A stretch of DNA of 18,807 nt from assembly GCA_036653755.1 (NCBI GenBank), contig JAVVTJ010000018.1, positions 1 through 18,807 on the forward strand, given 5' to 3'. Source of the DNA: RGIG5057 sp036653755 (GTDB lineage: Bacteria; Bacillota; Clostridia; TANB77; CAG-465). Below the pieces are notes generated by a model. It worked only from the letters and a program-made list of their open reading frames with translations. It did not search any database and was not told the origin of the DNA. Each line of letters begins with the position of its first letter. Positions within the stretch are counted from its first letter, which is position 1. Below, piece after piece: positions 14,241 to 18,807 of the stretch. The translations under genes were made by a program, and so were the position numbers.

Positions 14241-14819
14241 ACTACAAAGTAAAGGCTCTATTTGTTTATTCTCTAATGCAAGTTTTATTGTATCAATTAT
14301 TTTTTCATAATTAAGAACTAATGATTTTGGTTTATTTATGTAATCATCTTGACTAAATGGTACAAAATATATATTTTTTGTATTAAGTGCTTCTGCAATA
14401 TTTTTTAAACTTTGTCCTAAACCATCATTTGTAGATATTCCTATAACTACTGGTTTATTATTTCTTATATGACTTTTAATAGCCATAAGTACAGTAGTAT
14501 CAGTTATTCCATTTACAAATTTAGCAAGTGTATTACCACTACATGGACATACAACTAATATATCAACCAAATTTTTAGGTCCAATTGATTCAGCCTTTAC
14601 AATACTATCAATAATTTTATTATTACAATTTTCTTCTAACATTTTTACAAACTCTTTATTATTAAAAAATCTAGTTGTTTCCTTTTTAGAAATTTCAGAA
14701 ATAATTGGAATTATTTCAGCACCTTCATATTTTAAACTTAATATAACATCTTGTACTCTATTAAAATTACAAAATGAACCTGTTATACATAATCCTATTT
14801 TTAAATTTTTAAGATTCAT
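14235..14819 (-). CDS. spoVFB: Dipicolinate synthase subunit B
   Basis: This 194-aa flavoprotein-fold protein matches SpoVFB/DpaB: an N-terminal CITGSFCNF loop (11-19), AESIGPKNLVDILVVCPCSG (76-95), then NTLAKFVNGITDT (96-108) and STNDGLGQSLKNI (129-141), with FVPFSQDDYINKP near the C-terminus. With DpaA it makes dipicolinic acid from a lysine-pathway intermediate in the mother cell for the spore core. The ATG at 14819 has AGGAGG ahead. DpaA usually precedes DpaB in an operon, but here lexA lies upstream and no dpaA is in the window. It shows that the host forms spores. Confidence 0.92.
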   Translation of the reverse strand: MNLKNLKIGLCITGSFCNFNRVQDVILSLKYEGAEIIPIISEISKKETTRFFNNKEFVKMLEENCNNKIIDSIVKAESIGPKNLVDILVVCPCSGNTLAKFVNGITDTTVLMAIKSHIRNNKPVVIGISTNDGLGQSLKNIAEALNTKNIYFVPFSQDDYINKPKSLVLNYEKIIDTIKLALENKQIEPLLCSK

Positions 14820-14858
14820 AATATACCTCCTGCAATATATTATGATATATAAAATACA

Positions 14859-14889
14859 AAAGTGAGGTTTAAACTTTAAACCTCACTTT
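14859..14889 (-). terminator. lexA terminator
   Basis: A perfect 15-bp stem (14859-14873 with 14875-14889) begins 3 bp after the lexA stop and is followed on the minus strand by a T-rich stretch. The one-base centre means a few inner pairs must open to form the loop. Confidence 0.8.
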
Positions 14890-14892
14890 ATC

Positions 14893-15510
14893 TTAACTTA
14901 TTTTTCTAAATAATCCTATTACTTTACCTACTATTTCTACTTTATCTGAAATAATTGGATCCATAGTATCATTTTGTGGTTGTAATCTTATATAGTTTTT
15001 TTCTTTATAATATGTTTTTACTGTTGCATCTCCATCTATCATAGCTACAACTATTTCTCCATTTCTAGCAGTTTCTTGTTTAGAAACTACTATAAAATCA
15101 CCATTATTTATTCCTGCGTTAATCATACTTTCGCCTTGTACTCTTAATACAAAATTATTATTTTTTAATGAATCTTTGCTAAAAAAACTTTCTCCAACAG
15201 AAAAATAGTCTTCTATATTTTCTATTGCAAGTATTGGTTCTCCAGCTGCAACTTTTCCTACAATTGGAAGTGATATAGTATCTTCTTTTTCATCCTCAAT
15301 TACTTTTAAAGCTCTCATTTTTAAATTAGACTTTTCTAAATAACCCTTTTCTGTTAATCTTTGTATATATTGATGTGCAGAACATGTAGATTTAAAACCA
15401 ACAGCTTTACATATCTCTCTTACTGATGGTGGATAACCAGTTACTTTTACTTGTGAAATAATAAAGTCTAAAACATTTTGTTCTCTTTCATTTAAACTTG
15501 ATTTATTCAT
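14893..15510 (-). CDS. lexA: LexA SOS repressor
   Basis: This 205-aa protein has the LexA winged HTH (about 1-70; GYPPSVREICKAVGFKSTCS) and the S24 self-cleavage domain. The cleavage site is A89-G90 in KVAAGEP, the nucleophile S128 in QGESMI and the general base K165 in ATVKTYY. RecA filaments trigger cleavage after DNA damage and free the SOS genes. AGGAGG precedes the ATG at 15510. Two operator-like dyads overlap its promoter, indicating autoregulation. Confidence 0.95.
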   Translation of the reverse strand: MNKSSLNEREQNVLDFIISQVKVTGYPPSVREICKAVGFKSTCSAHQYIQRLTEKGYLEKSNLKMRALKVIEDEKEDTISLPIVGKVAAGEPILAIENIEDYFSVGESFFSKDSLKNNNFVLRVQGESMINAGINNGDFIVVSKQETARNGEIVVAMIDGDATVKTYYKEKNYIRLQPQNDTMDPIISDKVEIVGKVIGLFRKIS

Positions 15511-15539
15511 AAAAACCTCCTCTTAATTTATACAAATTT

Positions 15540-15578
15540 ATTATATCATAGAAACTATCGTTTGTCAAACAAAAGTTT
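15540..15578 (-). promoter_or_regulatory. lexA promoter with two SOS boxes
   Basis: On the minus strand TTGACA (15568-15563) and TATAAT (15545-15540) have a 17-bp spacer. AAAC-N4-GTTT dyads occur at 15552-15563 (in the spacer) and 15567-15578 (over and upstream of -35), 15 bp apart. They resemble the Gram-positive box CRAAC-N4-GTTYG with one edge mismatch each. Confidence 0.8.
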
Positions 15579-15616
15579 TAATTTTATAAGCTAACATATA
15601 TACATATACAAAAAAT

Positions 15617-16694
15617 TTATTCACCAAAATATATTCCCATACTTTTAGCTGTTTGTATTAAATCATTTGTTTCAAAATTTAATATTCTTGGAATTCTTTC
15701 TTTTGGAAAGCTCATTTTAACTAATTCTTCTGCTTTAGCACCAACTATATACCCGGATTCTCCTGAAAGTAGTAAATTAAGTGCATAATCTCCTAGTTTT
15801 GCTCCGAAGTATCATATCAGTTGCATATGGTGCACCGCCCCTTTGTAAATGTCCAAGCACCATAAATCTTGATTCATATCCTGTCATTTCTTCTATTTGA
15901 GAAGCTAATTTTTCTGCAACTCCACCATATCTTTTAGATTCAAAACTATCCGATATAATTTTAGAAATAACTTCATCTTTTCCTCTTTCTTTTGCTGCTT
16001 CTGCAACAGCAATTATACAATATCTTTTTTCATTTTCCATAATATTTTTTACTTCACTAATTACACCCTTTAAATTATAATCTTTTTCTGGTATAAGTAT
16101 TATATCCGCACATGAAGCAAATCCTGCATGAAGTGTTAAATATCCAGAAGTTCTACCCATAAGTTCTATAACCATAACTCTTCTATGTGAATATGCTGTT
16201 GTTTTTAATTTAGAAATTGCATCAACTGCATTTTGTACTGCTGTTTCAAAACCAATTGTAGGAGTACTTGCTGACATATCATTATCAATTGTTTTTGGTA
16301 TTCCTATAGTAGGCATACCATGTTCAAATATAACTCTTGCAGAATCTAGAGTTCCATCTCCACCTATTACAATTAAACCTTCAACATCTAAACTTCTAAG
16401 TGAGTCAATTGCATAACTAACTTTATCTTCATATACATTTTTATCTTCTTTACTTGGATAATGAAAAGGACATTCTTTGTTAGAAGAGCCTAGTATTGTT
16501 CCACCTAAAGTGTCAATATTATCAACAAACTTTTCAGTAAGTACCATATATTTTTTCTCAACAAATCCAATATATCCATCTAGTATACCAACAACTGTAA
16601 TTCCTTTTCTTCTTGCAGAAAGTACCACAGTTTTTATAACTGAATTAAGTCCAGGACAATCTCCTCCTGCTGTCATTATAGCTATTTTTTTCAT
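15617..16694 (-). pseudogene. pfkA: 6-phosphofructokinase with a single-base insertion
   Basis: The intact frame (16694 down to 15777) encodes MTAGGDCPGLNS (7-18), GGDGT (111-115), PKTIDND (133-139, with catalytic D137) and MGRTSG. Gly114 with Lys134 places it with the ATP-using members of the mixed-substrate group III enzymes. The reading frame then fails: after TDMILRSK it reads TRRLCT-stop. Dropping one T from the four at 15797-15800 restores DMILRSKLGDYALNLLLSG and a normal C-terminus ending GIYFGE at 15617, giving 358 aa. A homopolymer sequencing error is as likely as a real mutation. GGAGGT precedes the start; it is the last gene of the der-ydbC-pfkA operon. Confidence 0.88.
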
Positions 16695-16710
16695 ATGTTT
16701 TAACCTCCAA

Positions 16711-16926
16711 TTATCTATTTTTCATGGTTTCAATTAAAATCATCATTTCTTCATCTGAAAGTGTTATTCCTTTTGCCATTCTTTCTTTTTCTGGTGACCA
16801 ATCTCTGATATCATATTTTGGCTTTGAACCATTCCAAGAAACTAGATTTAACTCTTTTGTCCAACCATTAGAATTCTCAGACAATACTTTTATTTCTTCA
16901 ATTATTTCATATTTAATTTCTGACAT
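16711..16926 (-). CDS. YdbC/PC4-like single-stranded DNA-binding protein
   Basis: This 71-aa protein matches the YdbC family of Firmicutes, which resembles the eukaryotic coactivator PC4: EIKVLSENSNGWTKELNLVS, WNGSKPKYDIRDWSPEKERM, then GITLSDEEM. The Lactococcus protein is a dimer that binds single-stranded DNA; its cell role is unclear. GAGGT precedes the ATG at 16926. It lies 12 bp after der and 16 bp before pfkA, in one leftward operon. Confidence 0.85.
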   Translation of the reverse strand: MSEIKYEIIEEIKVLSENSNGWTKELNLVSWNGSKPKYDIRDWSPEKERMAKGITLSDEEMMILIETMKNR

Positions 16927-16938
16927 ATAACTTACCTC

Positions 16939-18270
16939 TTATTTTTCTTCCCCACTAGTTTTTTCCCTAGTTATCATATGAATTGGTGTTCCTACCATAC
17001 CAAACTGTTTTCTAATATGATTTTCTAAATATCTAACATATGAAAAATGCATTAATTCTTTATTATTAACAAATACAACAAATGTTGGTGGACGAACTGA
17101 TACTTGTGTTACATAAAATATTTTTAAACGTTTTCCTTTATCTGATGGTGGCTGAGTTATAGCAATTGCTTGTGATATAACATCATTTAAAACACCAGTT
17201 GGAACACGTAATTTATTACTTTTATCTACTTCATTTATCATTTTAAATAAATTAACTACTCTTTGACCAGTAGTCGCTGAAATAAATATTATTGGTGCAT
17301 ATGCTAAATATGCAAGTTTGTAATATACTTGTTTTTTATATACTTCTAACGTTCCTGTTTCTTTTTCCATTAAGTCCCATTTATTTATACATATAATAAC
17401 ACCTTTACCTGCTTCATGAGCATATCCTGCTATTCTTTCATCTTGTTCTGTTACGCCCTCTACTGCATCAATCATAATTATACATACATTAGCTCTATCG
17501 ATTGCAGATTTTGCTTTAACAACAGAATACTGCTCTAATTTATCATATACCTTACTTTTTCTACGAATTCCTGCTGTATCTACAAATACATATTTGCCAT
17601 GACTATTTGTAAAATATGAATCAATTGCATCTCTAGTAGTACCTGCAATATCACTAACTATAACTCTTTCTTCATTTAATATTTTATTAACTAAAGAAGA
17701 TTTACCAACATTAGGTTTACCAATTATTGCTACTCTTATAGTTTCCTCATCTTCTACATCAGGCTCTATATTTTCAAATTTATCATATATTTCATCTAAC
17801 AGTTCTCCAATACCTAATTTTTTACCAGCAGATATTGGGAGTGGATCACCTAACCCTAAATTATAGAATTCATATACTTCAGCTGGAACTATTCCTACTC
17901 TATCACATTTATTACATACTAAAATAACTGGTTTTTTAGCTCTTCTTAACATATTTGCAACTTCTATATCATCTGCTGTAACACCCATTTTACTATCAGT
18001 TATAAATACAATAACATCTGCCATATCCATTGCAAGAAATGCCTGTCTTCTCATTTGTTTAAGTAAAATATCTTCACTTACAGGTTCAATACCACCTGTA
18101 TCTATTATTTGAAACGTAGTTCCACGCCACTGACAATCTGCATATATTCTATCTCTTGTAACACCTGGTGTATCTCTTATAATAGATATAGATTGCCCCG
18201 CAAATACATTAAATAATGTACTTTTACCCACATTTGGTCTACCTACTATTGCTACTACTTTTTTTGACAT
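16939..18270 (-). CDS. der: Ribosome-assembly GTPase Der (EngA)
   Basis: This 443-aa protein has two GTPase domains in tandem. Domain 1: GRPNVGKS (10-17), DTGG (57-60), NKCD (120-123). Domain 2: GKPNVGKS (184-191), DTAG (231-234), NKWD (296-299). A C-terminal KH-like domain (about 355-443) binds RNA. Der is essential for 50S subunit maturation in most bacteria. All motifs are intact and the length is normal. GGAGGAG precedes the ATG at 18270, which lies inside the end of the upstream small gene (32-bp overlap), so translation is probably coupled. Confidence 0.96.
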   Translation of the reverse strand: MSKKVVAIVGRPNVGKSTLFNVFAGQSISIIRDTPGVTRDRIYADCQWRGTTFQIIDTGGIEPVSEDILLKQMRRQAFLAMDMADVIVFITDSKMGVTADDIEVANMLRRAKKPVILVCNKCDRVGIVPAEVYEFYNLGLGDPLPISAGKKLGIGELLDEIYDKFENIEPDVEDEETIRVAIIGKPNVGKSSLVNKILNEERVIVSDIAGTTRDAIDSYFTNSHGKYVFVDTAGIRRKSKVYDKLEQYSVVKAKSAIDRANVCIIMIDAVEGVTEQDERIAGYAHEAGKGVIICINKWDLMEKETGTLEVYKKQVYYKLAYLAYAPIIFISATTGQRVVNLFKMINEVDKSNKLRVPTGVLNDVISQAIAITQPPSDKGKRLKIFYVTQVSVRPPTFVVFVNNKELMHFSYVRYLENHIRKQFGMVGTPIHMITREKTSGEEK

Positions 18271-18514
18271 TTTTCTCCTCCAAATTTCTTTTATTTGATT
18301 TTAATTTTTCAAGCATTAATTTATCTTCTTTTGTAAGATTAATATTTTTATCGTTTATTTTTTTACTTATATAATTAAATACAAGAGTTATAACTAATAA
18401 TATAATACCTAAAATAGGATTTGTTTTTGTAATAATACTATAAATTGATGCTAATATCGTAAGTACTGCAAAAAATAATGTAATATAATTAAAAAGTTTA
18501 TTCTTATTTAACAT
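18239..18514 (-). CDS. Small two-TM protein upstream of der
   Basis: This 91-aa protein was not recognised. The start at 18514 is chosen over 18529 because the GGAGG lies 8 bases before it, whereas the earlier ATG overlaps that ribosome site. Hydrophobic helices lie at about 8-28 and 33-51, followed by a lysine-rich cytoplasmic tail ending KKSSSNSR. It is first in the der operon and overlaps der by 32 bp. Confidence 0.75.
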   Translation of the reverse strand: MLNKNKLFNYITLFFAVLTILASIYSIITKTNPILGIILLVITLVFNYISKKINDKNINLTKEDKLMLEKLKSNKRNLEEKNVKKSSSNSR

Positions 18515-18539
18515 ATAACATGCCTCCAATTAATAATTT

Positions 18540-18568
18540 ATTATATCATTAAAACAACTGTTTTTCAA
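18540..18568 (-). promoter_or_regulatory. Promoter of the der operon
   Basis: On the minus strand TTGAAA (18568-18563) and TATAAT (18545-18540) have a 17-bp spacer; the start would lie about 20 bp before the ATG at 18514. Confidence 0.75.
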
Positions 18569-18679
18569 TCATTTTATACTTTTTTTCTTCACATAGGGCT
18601 AGATTTGTAAAATTATATTGGTAATAATAAAACTGACGATTTGTAGCGAAACTTGCGACCGAATTATTTGATCATTTTA

Positions 18680-18807
18680 TTGACTTTGATTATTACAAAG
18701 TATATAATATATATTGTCTCGGGGTACGGGAGAACGCATACTAAATTTGCCCCTAAAAGCAGTACGTATGAAGTTGTTTTTACTTATATAGTAATGATGC
18801 AACATGC
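18680..18807 (+). promoter_or_regulatory. Strong promoter and start of a possible structured RNA
   Basis: TTGACT (18680-18685) and TATAAT (18703-18708) have a 17-bp spacer, predicting a start near 18715. The transcribed part is clearly richer in G and C than its surroundings. It can pair internally (GGGG near 18721 with CCCC near 18752, CATAC with GTATG, GTTG with CAAC). No start codon with a ribosome site is seen before the window ends. I do not recognise an RNA family. Between here and the der promoter (18569-18679) nothing else was seen. Confidence 0.5.

Noticed and set aside
14129..14314. 61-aa rightward frame
   Set aside because: It begins inside tRNA-Met and crosses the terminator and the end of dpaB.
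14836..14863. Sigma-K-like promoter for dpaB (CATAATATA with AC 17 bp upstream)
   Set aside because: The start would fall inside the Shine-Dalgarno sequence, so the mRNA would lack its ribosome site; the match is probably chance.

Overview
This AT-rich window looks like chromosome from a low-GC, spore-forming Clostridia-like Firmicute. A dipicolinate synthase B gene, Gram-positive type Shine-Dalgarno sites and an AAAC-N4-GTTT LexA box all point that way. The species cannot be named from the sequence.

Positions 109-12181 hold a 12-kb integrated element inserted in the 3' half of an initiator tRNA-fMet gene. An identical 46-bp core occurs at 109-154 (inside the intact tRNA) and at 12136-12181 (an orphan tRNA 3' end). 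Short GGTGCC repeats just inside each end look like integrase arm sites. The left part is a replication and regulation module: a tyrosine integrase and a repressor-like HTH protein read leftward; a small HTH protein, an excisionase-like protein and an SF3 helicase of the P4/D5 type read rightward. Directly after the helicase come 9-bp iterons flanking an AT-rich stretch, which look like a replication origin. This order (int, divergent repressor, xis, rep, ori) is that of phage-inducible chromosomal islands (satellites). No capsid, terminase, relaxase or conjugation gene is visible.

The element carries cargo in two places. Beside the integrase is a 461-aa protein with a CorA-like outline: soluble domain, helical stalk and two C-terminal membrane helices. 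The right half is a leftward cluster (7384-11306) of seven unrecognised proteins. Six are predicted to be membrane-anchored, including a zinc ribbon protein and one with two Cys/His fingers. The cluster is led by a soluble 196-aa protein and followed by a separate XRE regulator. A gene-poor 0.8 kb at the right end holds at least seven copies of an ATATATAGTGTA-like box. Related TAAAGTGT boxes lie at the promoters of other cargo genes. The membrane cluster and the box array are the best candidates for an undescribed system; their function is not known.

Right of the element the host chromosome resumes. It contains two genes sharing a 75-aa C-terminal domain (one with a propeller-like N-terminal region and Cys-rich segments, probably surface or spore-coat proteins), elongator tRNA-Met, dpaB (spoVFB), lexA with two operators over its promoter, and a leftward operon of a small membrane protein, der, ydbC and pfkA. 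The pfkA gene is disrupted by one extra base. A strong rightward promoter near the window end begins a transcript that runs out of the window and may be a structured RNA.
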